Shown: positions 10,655-25,934, counted from the stretch's first letter. The stretch is 64,000 bases of DNA from Caballeronia sordidicola (GCF_002220365.1 NZ_MTHB01000290.1:1-64000), one strand, 5' to 3'. Notes: generated by a model from the letters alone, not told the origin. Numbers and translations: made by a program.

Positions 10655-10978
10655 TCAGTACGTGGGAACGGCCGGGTCGACCTGACGCGACCATGCGTCA
10701 ATACCGCCAAACAAGTTGAACACCTGCGTAAAGCCGCGGGACTCCAGGAACATGCCAACTTGCGCGCTGCGGGCGCCGTGATGGCAAATGCAGACGATCT
10801 GCGCTTCGTCGTCCAGTTCTTCGCTGCGCGCCGGGATATCGCGCATCGGGATGGCGACAATGTTGGCGAGCTTGGCGGTTTCAATTTCCCACGGTTCGCG
10901 GACGTCGAGCAGGACAGGGGCGGGACGCGAGGTATCGGCGAGCCATTCGGCCAGTTCGGGTGCGGACAGATTTTGCAT
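10655..10978 (-). CDS. Single-domain rhodanese
   Basis: The 107-residue cytosolic protein is one rhodanese domain. LLDVREPWEIE is the first conserved motif, and the active-site loop CHHGARS has the catalytic Cys at residue 65, where a persulfide would form. It ends with FNLFGGIDAWSRQVD, the usual C-terminal signature. The substrate is not evident; this class handles thiosulfate or protein persulfides. It lies between pcm and the tolC-like gene on the same strand, an arrangement I recall from other Burkholderia, with 343 bp to tolC's frame start region at one side and 179 bp to pcm at the other. Confidence 0.92.
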   Translation of the reverse strand: MQNLSAPELAEWLADTSRPAPVLLDVREPWEIETAKLANIVAIPMRDIPARSEELDDEAQIVCICHHGARSAQVGMFLESRGFTQVFNLFGGIDAWSRQVDPAVPTY

Positions 10979-11157
10979 GGGATTCCGGTGAAAGTGGTTA
11001 GCGACAGCGAGCCGAGCGGCCCGCCGATGCTACCCGCACAAACAAAGACGCAGCTTGCTACGTGACGCTTCGGACTCGCCGCATAGCGCCAAAATTAGCG
11101 CAGTGATCAGCGCCAGTGCTACCGCCAGCGCGAGTTCAAACCTGAAATCAGGTCGTG

Positions 11158-11811
11158 TCAGAACTTGAAGCGCGACGGGTGCACGGCGTTCTTGAGCGGC
11201 GGGATCAGTGTTTCGAAAATATCGGCGACGCGGAATTGCTTTTCGTCCACGCGCGTAATGATCTGCGCTTTCATGACCGGCGCGCTGCCGACAAACGCCG
11301 CCAGCCGGCCGCCGATCTTCAACTGATCGAGGAATTCCTGCGGCATGACCGGCAGGCCTCCCGAAACGCAGATCACGTCGTAGGGTTCGCCCTCTTTCCA
11401 GCCCAGCGCGCCGTCACCGAGCTCGACCAGCGCATTCGACACGCCGTTCGCCGCCAGGTTGTCTGCGGCCAGCTTCGCGAGTTCAGGCTCGATTTCGACG
11501 CTGGTGACCGAACGGCCGCGTGCAGCGAGCAACGCCGCCATGTATCCCGAACCAGCGCCGATCTCCAGCACGACTTCGTGTTTTTTCACGGCCAGTTCCT
11601 GCAGCACCCGCGCTTCGACTCGCGGAAACAGCATGTGTTGGCCGGCGGGCAGCGGAATTTCGAGATCCGCGAACGCGATATTGCGATACGCGGCCGGAAC
11701 GAAATTTTCACGCTTGACGATCGACAGCAGGTTCAGGACGTCCTGGTCCAGCACATCCCAGGGACGGATCTGCTGTTCGATCATGTTGAAACGCGCTTGC
11801 TCAATATTCAT
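11158..11811 (-). CDS. pcm: Protein-L-isoaspartate O-methyltransferase
   Basis: Repairs isoaspartyl residues in damaged proteins with S-adenosylmethionine. The ATG at 11811 (217 residues, MNIEQARFNMIEQQ) fits the family; a longer frame adds 38 unrelated residues. The AdoMet-binding motif I is VLEIGAGSGYMAALLA at about 81-96, with GDGALGW further on. The subfamily is the shorter bacterial type. It is the first gene of the pcm-rhodanese-tolC run on the minus strand. Confidence 0.93.
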   Translation of the reverse strand: MNIEQARFNMIEQQIRPWDVLDQDVLNLLSIVKRENFVPAAYRNIAFADLEIPLPAGQHMLFPRVEARVLQELAVKKHEVVLEIGAGSGYMAALLAARGRSVTSVEIEPELAKLAADNLAANGVSNALVELGDGALGWKEGEPYDVICVSGGLPVMPQEFLDQLKIGGRLAAFVGSAPVMKAQIITRVDEKQFRVADIFETLIPPLKNAVHPSRFKF

Positions 11812-11980
11812 GTTCAGTCTGCAGGTCGATCGACCGTTGGTGTGGAGTTGACGTAACGAGCTAACGTAAATGCAAGTAATTGCAATGCCGGAAATAAGGC
11901 CAAAAACGAGGATAGATTGTAGCAAATAGCCGGCGGCTTTCGCTGGCGCGTGTTGGCGGGACCGGCGTCGCGACTGCCGG

Positions 11981-12601
11981 TCAGTGCGGCAAGCGGACGT
12001 CGAGCTTGAGCGTGACCAGCCGTGCGATCAAAATAAATCCGGTCGATGCCAGTACGTTGTACACCCCTTCCAGCCCTAGCCAGTCGAGCCCGAGATAGAG
12101 CCAGCAACCCGCGAACGCACACACTGCATACGGGCGAGAGTCGCGCAGGATCAACGGGACCTCGTTGCACAGCACGTCTCGCATGATGCCGCCGAACACC
12201 CCCGTCACCACGCCCATCATGGCTGCTACGAACGCGGGCATCTGCGCATCGAGTGCAATTGACGTCCCGGAAATGCTGAACAGGCCCAGTCCGACGGCGT
12301 CTGCAATCAGCAACGCGCGCTGATCGAACAGGCGCGTGGTCGTACGCAGCAGGAAAGGCGCAAAGATCGCCATGATGAAGATGACGATCACATAGTCCTG
12401 ATGCTGGACCCAGTAAAACGGCCGGCGCGACAGCAGCACATCGCGCATCGTGCCGCCGCCAAAAGCAGTGGCGAGCGCCACCAGAAATGCCCCGACAACA
12501 TCCAGCCGGCGCTTTCTCGCTTCGATCAACCCGGAAATCGCATACGCGAAGATCGCGAACGCCTCCATGATCGAGATGGCCAGCGTGAGCCTCGGATGCA
12601 C
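11981..12601 (-). CDS. TRIC/YadS (UPF0126) family cation-channel-like membrane protein
   Basis: About seven hydrophobic helices form two homologous halves, each with the family motif: FGGGTMRDVL in the first and FGGIMRDVL in the second. Bacterial TRIC proteins are trimeric monovalent-cation channels of the inner membrane. I chose the GTG at 12601, two bases past the stop of the Smr gene, giving 206 residues. ATG at 12568 is the alternative but would cut into the first helix. The close spacing implies co-translation with the Smr gene. Confidence 0.9.
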   Translation of the reverse strand: MHPRLTLAISIMEAFAIFAYAISGLIEARKRRLDVVGAFLVALATAFGGGTMRDVLLSRRPFYWVQHQDYVIVIFIMAIFAPFLLRTTTRLFDQRALLIADAVGLGLFSISGTSIALDAQMPAFVAAMMGVVTGVFGGIMRDVLCNEVPLILRDSRPYAVCAFAGCWLYLGLDWLGLEGVYNVLASTGFILIARLVTLKLDVRLPH

Positions 12602-12603
12602 GG

Positions 12604-13488
<885 letters not shown>

Positions 13489-13761
13489 TGCACGGCAGAA
13501 GAAAATGCACGGCGGCGAAACACGGTTCACGCCGCTTTCGGAAACCCTTTTTAACATGGGACGAGCAAAAAATCGGTGCGCCGGGTATTTTCCTACCCGT
13601 TTTGATTCAGCGTCGAGCGTGCTCAAAACGGAAACGCCGGCCGATCCAGAGGATCGCGACCGGCGTTTCTTTGCGCCCCTGCATACCAAAACCGGGCAAT
13701 ACCGAGGCGTGCTCAAGCAGCGCGGAAACTCTTGCTACCTGGGCGCCGCCTCTCCCACCGC

Positions 13762-17452
<3,691 letters not shown>

Positions 17453-17473
17453 GGTTATCTGGAGAGTTTTTAT

Positions 17474-18175
17474 ATGCAGTCAGTTTTGGGATCGGCGTTG
17501 AGATCGGCTATGAAATATCAAAACCGGACGATAAAAGCCGTCGTTTTTGGCGCGTCCATGCTGTTGGCGTCGCAGGCTTTCGCAAGCGGTACCGAGCAAC
17601 TGAAGGCGTTTATCGCGCAGGTTCACGCGGCGCATGGCGACTTCGTCCAGCGTGAGGTGAAGGCGCCGAGTAAAGCGGCGGCATCGGCTACGCAAGGCAT
17701 GGCGTCGCGGCTCGGTGGCACGTCGAGCGGCACGTTCACGTTCGCGCGGCCGGGCAAGTTCATCTGGTCGTACGACAAACCCTACGCGCAGGTGTTGCAG
17801 GCGGACGGCGACAAGCTCTACGTCTACGACAAAGACTTGAACCAGGTCACCATCCGGCCGTTAGGCAACGCGCTGGGCGCGAGTCCGGCCGCGATTCTCT
17901 TCGGCAGCAACGACCTCGACAAGAATTTCACGTCGCGCGATGCGGGCGTGAAGGATGGCATCGACTGGCTGGAACTGACTCCGAAAGCGCAGGACACGCA
18001 ATTCCAGCAGGTTGGTATTGGTTTCAAGAACGGCAATCTCGAAGCGATGGAATTGCATGACGTGTTCGGCAATGTCACCTTGTTGACGTTCTCGAATATC
18101 GAAAAGAATCCGCCGCTGAAAGCCGATCAGTTCAAGTTCATCGTGCCGAAGGGCGCGGACGTGATCAACGGCTGA
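17474..18175 (+). CDS. lolA: Outer-membrane lipoprotein carrier protein LolA
   Basis: Periplasmic chaperone that carries lipoproteins from LolCDE to LolB. The 233 residues start with a cleavable signal peptide ending LLASQAFA. The mature part contains [19 protein letters not shown] and the beta-rich LolA fold through [16 protein letters not shown]. The start at 17474 has GGAGAG upstream. An ATG at 17510 would give a more ordinary signal peptide of about 25 residues, so the first 12 residues are uncertain. A loop of ~20 residues rich in Ala, Ser and Thr (about 57-77) is longer than in E. coli. It lies 21 bp after ftsK, as in many proteobacteria. Confidence 0.94.
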   Translation: MQSVLGSALRSAMKYQNRTIKAVVFGASMLLASQAFASGTEQLKAFIAQVHAAHGDFVQREVKAPSKAAASATQGMASRLGGTSSGTFTFARPGKFIWSYDKPYAQVLQADGDKLYVYDKDLNQVTIRPLGNALGASPAAILFGSNDLDKNFTSRDAGVKDGIDWLELTPKAQDTQFQQVGIGFKNGNLEAMELHDVFGNVTLLTFSNIEKNPPLKADQFKFIVPKGADVING

Positions 18176-18255
18176 CGCAGCGCAGGCGGCTCAGCAGAGC
18201 CTACCCAGCACAAGCTGCCCGGGCAGGCTGTCAGACAAGCTTTTCAGGCCGGCGC

Positions 18256-18273
18256 GAGGATCCGACGATCCTC
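18256..18273. terminator. Possible weak terminator hairpin after lolA
   Basis: GAGGATC and GATCCTC form a perfect 7-bp stem with a CGAC loop. Only a short T-rich tail follows (ttgctc), so function is uncertain. The cytX-like stop at 18327 lies in a small AGCCGCTTAGGT repeat just beyond. Confidence 0.35.
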
Positions 18274-18326
18274 TTGCTCAACCCGCTCGCCTGGATCGCC
18301 GCTTAGTTAGCCGCTTAGGTAGCCGC

Positions 18327-19667
18327 TTAGGTCGCCGACGACTGTTGTTGCTCCCGGCGGCCCGCCACCAGCGCCAGATAAGCCAGCGCGCCCACCGCGA
18401 GCGCAGGCAGCGTGGCACCGAGATTCGGCAGCCACTGATTGATCGCGTGATACGCCGCAATCCCCAACGCCCACGCAATAAACCCGCTTACGTGCCAACC
18501 GCCCGAGAACCCGTAGGGTCCGCGCGGATCGGTGAGCGCCGCGATTTCAACGCGACGTTTCCTCACGATAAAGTGGTCCACCAGCACCACCCCAAATAGC
18601 GGCGCGAACACCGAGCCGATCAGCAGCAGGAAGTTCTGGTACTTGCCCATCTGTACGAGCAGCGCGATCAGCGTGCACAACGCGCCGAACGCCGCCGACA
18701 GCAACGGCACGCTCGCCTTCGCCCAGAACGTACCGGTGGAAACGGCGGCCGAATGGATATCGGCGAAGGCGTTGTCGATTTCGTCGATGAGAATCAGCAG
18801 CAGCGCAATCCCACCCGCCGCCTGAGCCAGTGCGACGGTGAGCAGCGCATCGCCGCCACCCGCCGCGAGGCCGTAGAACGCGCCGAGCGCATAGAACCAG
18901 ATATTCGCGATTCCATATCCGAACAGCGTGCCGCGGAACGTGCCGCCCGCGCTGTTCCCGAAACGCGTGTAATCCGCGATCAGCGGCAACCACGACAGCG
19001 GCATGGCGACCACCAGGTCGATACCCGCGCCGAACGGCATGTCGCCCGTGCCGGGGCGGTTCATCAGCGCGCCAAAGTCTTGTTTCGACAGCAGATTCCA
19101 CGTCAGCCAGCCCGCGCCCCCAAGCAGCAGCCAGATTCCCCATGTACGCAAGAAGCGCCGGACGAAGGACAACGGCCCGGTGATCGCGAGTGCTGTCGCC
19201 AGCACGCCGAAGATCAAGGTCCAGATCAGCGGCATGGAGAGGCCGAATGATTGTTTGGCGAGGGCATCGGCGGAATCGCGCATCACGATGATTTCGAACG
19301 AGCCCCAGCCGACGAGCTGCACTGCGTTGATTACCGCCGGTACCGACGCGCCGCGCAGCCCCAGCGTGGGGCGCAGCGACGACATGGCGGCCAGGCCCGT
19401 GTCGGTGCCCACCACGCCGGCGAGCGCCAGCAAGACCACGCCGATCACCGTACCGATCACGATGGCCGCGAGCGCATGCGGCAGCGACATGCCCGGCACG
19501 AGCAGCGCCCCGGCCTGCGCCACCAGCAAGCCGATGCCGAGTGAAAACCACAACGCGAAGGCGTCCGATGTGCCGAACGCGCGCCGCGCGGCGGGGACCG
19601 GCAGAAGCGGCGCATAAGTCGATGTGCCGGTTTCGCCGGTCGTGCCCGTAGTGTTGTCTTGTCCCAT
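18327..19667 (-). CDS. cytX: NCS1-family transporter, CytX-like
   Basis: Inner-membrane permease of about 12 helices, 446 residues, in the nucleobase/cation symporter-1 family. The run DEIDNAFADIHSAAVSTGTF and the WGSFEIIVM region match the CytX group, thought to import the thiamine-pyrimidine precursor hydroxymethylpyrimidine. CodB-type cytosine uptake is the alternative. I see no thi genes beside it and no thiamine-pyrophosphate riboswitch in its 240-bp upstream region, so the substrate assignment rests on sequence similarity alone. It is convergent with lolA. Confidence 0.8.
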   Translation of the reverse strand: MGQDNTTGTTGETGTSTYAPLLPVPAARRAFGTSDAFALWFSLGIGLLVAQAGALLVPGMSLPHALAAIVIGTVIGVVLLALAGVVGTDTGLAAMSSLRPTLGLRGASVPAVINAVQLVGWGSFEIIVMRDSADALAKQSFGLSMPLIWTLIFGVLATALAITGPLSFVRRFLRTWGIWLLLGGAGWLTWNLLSKQDFGALMNRPGTGDMPFGAGIDLVVAMPLSWLPLIADYTRFGNSAGGTFRGTLFGYGIANIWFYALGAFYGLAAGGGDALLTVALAQAAGGIALLLILIDEIDNAFADIHSAAVSTGTFWAKASVPLLSAAFGALCTLIALLVQMGKYQNFLLLIGSVFAPLFGVVLVDHFIVRKRRVEIAALTDPRGPYGFSGGWHVSGFIAWALGIAAYHAINQWLPNLGATLPALAVGALAYLALVAGRREQQQSSAT

Positions 19668-19909
19668 TCGCGTTTCGTCCTTATCTATAGGGCTTGGCCC
19701 GGTTCATGCGCGTTTCATCGGTTCGTCCGCGGCTGTCATAATCACCCGTTGCGGCTCGATTCACGTTTTTTCGAGGCGAAACGTCCACTTTGAAGCAGCG
19801 GCGGCGTCCGTCTCGAAAAGCGCACGATTATCGCTGTCTTTGCACTTGTGCACTATCAGACGCACGACCCAGATCTAATCAGACCTATTCGGAAACCCTC
19901 CAGAGCGCC

Positions 19910-21223
19910 ATGTTCGAAGAAAACCGTGCCAATGTTCCGCTTGCCGAGCGTCTGCGGCCTCGCACTATCGACGAGGTCATCGGCCAGAAACACCTGCTGG
20001 GCCCGAGCAAGCCGCTGCGTGTCGCGTTCGAGTCCGGCGAAGCGCACTCCATGATCCTCTGGGGGCCGCCGGGCGTGGGCAAGACCACGCTCGCGCGGTT
20101 GATGGCGGCGGCGTTTCACGCTGAATTCATCTCGCTGTCGGCGGTGCTGTCGGGCGTGAAGGACATTCGCGAGGCGGTCGAACTGGCGCAGATTCATCGG
20201 GCGAACGGGCATCAGACGCTCGTGTTTGTTGACGAAGTGCATCGCTTCAACAAAAGCCAGCAAGACGCATTCTTGCCGCACGTGGAGTCGGGCCTGTTCG
20301 TGTTCGTGGGTGCGACGACCGAGAATCCATCGTTCGAGGTGAACAGCGCGTTGCTGTCGCGGGCGGCTGTGTACGTACTGAAAAGTCTCGAAGCAAGCGA
20401 GCTCACCGAGTTGCTGGACCGAGCGCAAGGCGAACTGGGCGGTCTCACGTTTACCGATGAAGCCCGCGACGCGCTGATCGGTTCCGCCGATGGCGACGGC
20501 CGCAAGCTGCTCAACAATCTCGAGATCGTCGCGCGGGCGGCGGCGCAGCAGAAGTCGACGAATATTGATGGGGCGTTGCTGGGCAGCGCGCTTGCGGAGA
20601 ATTTGCGTCGTTTCGACAAAGGGGGCGACGCGTTCTACGACCAGATCAGCGCGTTGCACAAGTCGGTGCGCGGCAGTAATCCGGACGCGACGCTCTACTG
20701 GTTTTGTCGAATGCTGGATGGCGGCGCTGATCCGCGTTATCTGGCGCGGCGCATCGTGCGCATGGCATGGGAAGACATTGGTCTCGCCGATCCGCGTGCG
20801 GGACGGATTGCGCTCGATGCCGCCGAGACCTACGAGCGGCTGGGCACACCGGAAGGTGAACTGGCGCTGGCGCAGGCGCTGATCTATTTGGCGGTCGCGC
20901 CGAAATCGAATGCGGGCTACAAGGCCTATAACGAGGCGCGGCGGTTTGTCGGCAAGGATCAGTCGCGCGGGGTGCCGGTGCACTTGCGCAACGCACCGAC
21001 GAAGCTGATGAAGGAGTTGGGCTACGGGCATGAATACCGTTATGCCCACGATGAACCCGACGCGTTCGCGGCGGGGGAGACGTATCTGCCGGACGGCATG
21101 CGCGATCCGCACTGGTACGAGCCGACGCCGCGCGGGTTGGAGGGCAAGATCGGCGAGAAGATGGCGAGGCTGGCCGAGATGGACGCGCAATGGCGGCGCG
21201 AGAACAAAGGCGAGAAGAAGTGA
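19910..21223 (+). CDS. rarA: Replication-associated recombination AAA ATPase RarA (MgsA)
   Basis: A 437-residue AAA+ clamp-loader-like ATPase that acts at stalled forks. I chose the ATG at 19910, giving [17 protein letters not shown]; the longer frame from 19790 lacks similarity. Walker [10 protein letters not shown] is at 52-60 and Walker [10 protein letters not shown] at about 105-113. The sensor region has [14 protein letters not shown], and the C-terminal tetramerisation part begins near [14 protein letters not shown]. It is upstream of serS on the same strand, as in many proteobacteria. Confidence 0.96.
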   Translation: MFEENRANVPLAERLRPRTIDEVIGQKHLLGPSKPLRVAFESGEAHSMILWGPPGVGKTTLARLMAAAFHAEFISLSAVLSGVKDIREAVELAQIHRANGHQTLVFVDEVHRFNKSQQDAFLPHVESGLFVFVGATTENPSFEVNSALLSRAAVYVLKSLEASELTELLDRAQGELGGLTFTDEARDALIGSADGDGRKLLNNLEIVARAAAQQKSTNIDGALLGSALAENLRRFDKGGDAFYDQISALHKSVRGSNPDATLYWFCRMLDGGADPRYLARRIVRMAWEDIGLADPRAGRIALDAAETYERLGTPEGELALAQALIYLAVAPKSNAGYKAYNEARRFVGKDQSRGVPVHLRNAPTKLMKELGYGHEYRYAHDEPDAFAAGETYLPDGMRDPHWYEPTPRGLEGKIGEKMARLAEMDAQWRRENKGEKK

Positions 21224-21328
21224 TCGCGGCCGCGTGCAGCGGCACTGTTTATAAATAGCGTAGCGACCAATTTCAAGACAGGTTTTTGTGGAACGGAAAA
21301 CGCGCCGAACTTCAGGCCGAACGGCTAA

Positions 21329-22705
<1,377 letters not shown>

Positions 22706-22750
22706 GAGGCGGATCGAGCCGGTGTGTTGTAACCGGCTCACGAAAAGGGG

Positions 22751-22779
22751 TTGGAAATCGATTCCGAGTCGTCTATAAT
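22751..22779 (+). promoter_or_regulatory. Strong promoter for tRNA-Ser(CGA)
   Basis: TTGGAA (22751-22756), a 17-base spacer and a perfect TATAAT (22774-22779) form a near-consensus sigma-70 promoter. Start of transcription is expected near 22786, leaving a leader of ~109 nt before the tRNA. Confidence 0.85.
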
Positions 22780-22845
22780 CTTTCTCTTCGCTGAGCATCG
22801 ACCCGCTAAGCGAAGGCCGCAAAGAGCAGTAACAAGTACTAATGT

Positions 22846-22880
22846 AAGCACTAACATAAGCATTAACATAAGCACTAACG
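22846..22880 (+). repeat. 12-bp tandem repeat in the tRNA-Ser leader
   Basis: Three imperfect copies of TAAGCACTAACA lie in the transcribed leader just before the tRNA. They are AT-rich and have no coding capacity. Confidence 0.75.
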
Positions 22881-22894
22881 CGGTTGCAGTAAAT

Positions 22895-22984
22895 GGAAAG
22901 GTGGCAGAGTGGTCGAATGCGCTGGACTCGAAATCCAGTGTACGTTTAGGCGTACCGTGAGTTCGAATCTCACCCTTTCCGCCA
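22895..22984 (+). tRNA. tRNA-Ser, anticodon CGA
   Basis: The 90-nt gene has acceptor GGAAAGG/CCTTTCC, the anticodon loop CTCGAAA giving CGA, the long extra arm typical of tRNA-Ser, a T-arm GTTCGAATC and an encoded CCA. Confidence 0.97.
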
Positions 22985-22990
22985 AATCTA

Positions 22991-23026
22991 AAAACCCCCG
23001 TTGATCGAAAGATCGGCGGGGGTTTT
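22991..23026 (+). terminator. Terminator after tRNA-Ser(CGA)
   Basis: AAAACCCCCG pairs with CGGGGGTTTT across a loop holding the second small stem GATCGAAAGATC; a T-run ends it. Confidence 0.85.
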
Positions 23027-23074
23027 GCCCTTCTAGCGCTCGAATTCCGTCCCCAGCCTCCCCGCGTTTTCTCG

Positions 23075-23491
23075 TCAGCACTTCGGCAGCAAGCGTTCTA
23101 TATCGAAGGTGGACTTGCCGTCGGGATTTTTGCCGGCCGAGCTTCGCGCCAGATTATTTGATGTCCGGCAGGCCCAGTTATCCGGCTTCTCAATACTAGG
23201 TGTCTGCCGGTTCGCCAAGTCATCGGGGCCGGATGCAGGTCCTGGGTCGGATTCAGGCTGCGACGTCCCGGTAATTGAGGGCGATCGATACACATGGACA
23301 GGCGCCACAGACAGCGAAGCGGGATGGTCGGTGGATGGCGCGACCGGGTTGGCCGTTTGGGCGTCTGCCGCGGAGCAAAGCGATGCGGCAGCCACGGCTG
23401 TCGTCACCAAGCTTCTGCGGACGTTCCATTCGATTGAATCAACAACTCGGGCGTTGTGACGACCGTCGTTGTAAATGAAAAACAAAACCAT
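23075..23491 (-). CDS. Hypothetical small secreted protein
   Basis: I do not recognise a family. With the ATG at 23491, which has AGGAAGG about 8-10 bases upstream, the product has 138 residues. A polar N-terminus precedes a hydrophobic stretch TAVAAASLCSAADA ending in a plausible signal-peptidase site (ADA|Q). The mature part is Pro/Ser/Asp-rich and contains two Cys residues (in WACRTS and at the C-terminal residue, PKC). The long N-region is unusual, so the true start may be further in. It sits in a lower-GC patch with a pseudogene. Confidence 0.45.
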   Translation of the reverse strand: MVLFFIYNDGRHNARVVDSIEWNVRRSLVTTAVAAASLCSAADAQTANPVAPSTDHPASLSVAPVHVYRSPSITGTSQPESDPGPASGPDDLANRQTPSIEKPDNWACRTSNNLARSSAGKNPDGKSTFDIERLLPKC

Positions 23492-23723
23492 CTCGGCATC
23501 CTTCCTTTTAGGTGTTTCTGAGAAAAAAGAGGTCATAAATAATAACGCCAAAGCATCTAATTAGAATCAGTCTGATTGGTTCCGTACGTCGCTGCAATTT
23601 AGTCATTCGCTTCGTTGCAAAATTAAAGATCAATAGAAGTTAGGTAAAGTAATAATCACAATGAATGTGCGCGAATGCCACAATCACCGCTACGTTTCAA
23701 TTTGATGTGATGCATCAGTCCCC

Positions 23724-24215
23724 ATGTCCAACTCGAAGAAGTTTCTTGCCGCGCGCGGCATTTCCCTGACCGGTATTTCGTGCGCTCAAGCAAGCGAGTT
23801 CGCAGGCTTCTATGCCGGGGTCAAGCGGGGGAGAATGGGCTCACGCGTCTGGAGTCGTCAACAAGCCGTCCCACGCCCTGCTTGTCCACGGCCTGACCGC
23901 AGGCTAGGGCTCGATGCAAAACAGTTCGTGATCGGCGTAGAAGTGTTCGCCGACTTCCATCGCGGTTCGACCGCCTGCAAAGATGGTGGTGGGAATCTTA
24001 AGGTCGGAATGCCTTTCAATACGATCATGCCCTACGCGCGTTGAGGCATGACGGGAACCTGGCCTGGGGCGTGCCTTGATGGCGGCTTGGGCGTTGAATA
24101 TAAGTTTATAAAACAACTAAGCGTCGCAGCTGGGTGGAGCGCTGAATCAGACAGTCATGAAGGAAGCAAACGTAGTATCGACGGCGTCACGGTCGGCGTT
24201 CACTACTATTTTTGA
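23724..24215 (+). pseudogene. Decayed outer-membrane beta-barrel protein gene
   Basis: One frame carries family-like blocks at both ends: a signal-peptide-like start followed by ASEFAGFYAGVK, then LDAKQFVIGVEVFADF, and near the end EYKFIKQLSVAAGW and VGVHYYF with the terminal aromatic typical of outer-membrane barrels. Between the first two blocks the protein is nonsense (23825-23910), while the +1 frame there reads ASGVVNKPSHALLVHGLTAG, so two compensating frameshifts are indicated. A TGA at 24042-24044 also interrupts the frame. The original was about 165 residues, similar in size to eight-stranded OmpA/OmpW-like barrels. Confidence 0.8.
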
Positions 24216-24303
24216 TGGTTTAAGGACTGGTTGAATCAGTATTAAAAGATCCCGGGCGGTTTATTGATCGCCGGAGATTTTACTTGGCCGATGCCAATTG
24301 AAC

Positions 24304-24660
24304 TCAAGTCGTGCAGCGCGCTATGTCGAAGCGCATTTCGGGCTCGGGCAATCCGCCATAATCCTCTGAAGATTTTTGCACCTTCACCGTCGACCCATAT
24401 TGTGATGGTGTGAGTGTAACTAGCCATGCGTTCGGGCCGACCAGCAATTCTGAGGCGCTTCCCAGCTTCGACGTCGACACCGATGGCAGTTTGTCTTCAA
24501 GGCAGTTCAGCACGTCACGGGGCTGGCGGTGCGACGACACATAGATCACCGGACTCGAAGCGCGAAGTTCGGGGACGCTTGCGAAACTGCACGCAGCAAG
24601 CGCAAGCACAGACGCGAACAAGGATGTGAGCGGGACAACTCGGCGTGAGAGCATAAGCAA
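24304..24660 (-). CDS. Hypothetical lipoprotein
   Basis: The 118 residues begin with a lipoprotein signal peptide whose lipobox is LAAC (Cys about residue 24). The mature domain is small, with two more Cys (in LNCLEDK and ARCTT) that could form a disulfide. I know no function. It is divergent from map and lies at the edge of the lower-GC patch. Confidence 0.75.
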   Translation of the reverse strand: MLMLSRRVVPLTSLFASVLALAACSFASVPELRASSPVIYVSSHRQPRDVLNCLEDKLPSVSTSKLGSASELLVGPNAWLVTLTPSQYGSTVKVQKSSEDYGGLPEPEMRFDIARCTT

Positions 24661-24740
24661 TGGGCGTCAGTAGGAGCCTGGCAACAAACGAGGCAACGTA
24701 AAAATAGAAACAGGCCGAAAATCAGGGGCCAGGACAATGG

Positions 24741-24772
24741 GCGCAACCCACAAGTGGCGCAACCCACAAGTG
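24741..24772. repeat. 16-bp perfect tandem duplication
   Basis: GCGCAACCCACAAGTG occurs twice back to back (24741-24756 and 24757-24772) in the region between the lipoprotein gene and map. Confidence 0.9.
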
Positions 24773-24958
24773 ACGCACCCGAGCGAGCAAACTGAATCAA
24801 GCTGGATCGAAGCCTAAAGCATGGCGTCGCCCGGCCGCAAGGCAATCGAACACGCCATCGAAAAAAGAGCGGAAAAGCGTCCGATGCTATCATCGCCGGC
24901 ATCCTGAATTAATGCGTCAGCGATACATCGATATCGCGCGCCGACACACCAACGCTCC

Positions 24959-25741
24959 ATGGCCATTACACTCAAGTCGCCTGCCGACATAGAAAAACTG
25001 CGTATTTCCGGGCGCCTGGCCGCAGAAGTCCTCGCGATGATCGGCGAGCATGTGCAGCCGGGCATCACCACGGAAGAGCTGGATGCAATTTGCAACCGGT
25101 TCATTGTCGACGAACTGAAGGCGATCCCGGCGAACGTGGGGTACATGGGTTTTACCAAGACCATTTGCACGTCGGTAAATCACGTGGTCTGTCACGGTAT
25201 TCCCAGCCCTCGGGCGCTGAAGGACGGCGACATCATTAACATCGACGTCGCGATCATCAAGGACGGTTATTTCGGTGATACCAGCCGCATGTACTTCGCC
25301 GGCACGCCGAGCCGCGAGGCCAAACGGCTGTGCGATACGACGTATGAAGCCATGGTCGCCGGCATTCGGGCGGTGCGTCCGGGCGCGACGTTGGGCGATG
25401 TGGGTTATGCGATCCAGACCATCGCAAACCGCGAGGGCTATTCGATCGTGCGCGAGTATTGCGGACACGGCATTGGCCGCGTGTATCACGAAGATCCGCA
25501 AGTGCTGCATTACGGACAACCGGGGACGGGATTGCGTTTGAAGCCCGGTCTGGTTTTCACCATTGAGCCAATGGTCAATGCGGGCCGCGCTGCAACGCAG
25601 CAATCGCGTGATGGCTGGACCGTGACCACCAAGGACCGGTCGTTGTCGGCGCAATGGGAACATATGGTCGTGGTGACTGACGATGGCTTCGAATTGCTGA
25701 CACCCTGGCCCGACGGCACGGGTGAATACGCAGCACCCTGA
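24959..25741 (+). CDS. map: Methionine aminopeptidase, type I
   Basis: Removes the N-terminal methionine from nascent proteins. The 260-residue protein has all five metal ligands: Asp96 (NIDVA), Asp107 (GDTSR), His170 (CGHGIG), Glu203 (FTIEPM) and Glu234 (QWEHM). There is no N-terminal extension, so it is the bacterial type Ia form. The gene stands alone, away from rpsB, so it may be one of several map copies in the genome. Confidence 0.96.
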   Translation: MAITLKSPADIEKLRISGRLAAEVLAMIGEHVQPGITTEELDAICNRFIVDELKAIPANVGYMGFTKTICTSVNHVVCHGIPSPRALKDGDIINIDVAIIKDGYFGDTSRMYFAGTPSREAKRLCDTTYEAMVAGIRAVRPGATLGDVGYAIQTIANREGYSIVREYCGHGIGRVYHEDPQVLHYGQPGTGLRLKPGLVFTIEPMVNAGRAATQQSRDGWTVTTKDRSLSAQWEHMVVVTDDGFELLTPWPDGTGEYAAP

Positions 25742-25884
25742 TGCACACAACAACACCGTAAAGCACCATGGGCGAGCGGCGTTGTGGGCTGAGAGACCCA
25801 CGGTGAGGGCACTTCGCGCATCGACTGAAATAATGATTTGACTCGTTCGCCTGTTCGGTTGAAGCTATTAAACAGACCAAGCCG

Positions 25885-25922
25885 GCTTAAGAAAGCTTAA
25901 GAAGCTTGTGAAAGCTTGAGAG
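25885..25922. repeat. AAGCTT-containing short tandem repeat
   Basis: Four imperfect ~10-bp units related to GAAAGCTTAA lie just upstream of the acetyltransferase gene, an AT-rich island in GC-rich DNA. Confidence 0.7.
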
Positions 25923-25934
25923 AAAAACACCCGC

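Noticed and set aside
22751-22960. 69-codon frame beginning in the tRNA-Ser promoter
   Set aside because: It starts at the -35 box and runs into the tRNA; not a gene.
25782-25803. GTGGGCTGAGAGACCCAC hairpin containing CTGAGA, suggestive of a TPP riboswitch
   Set aside because: The partner elements (CTGATCTGG and the P4/P5 region) are missing and the downstream gene is an acetyltransferase.
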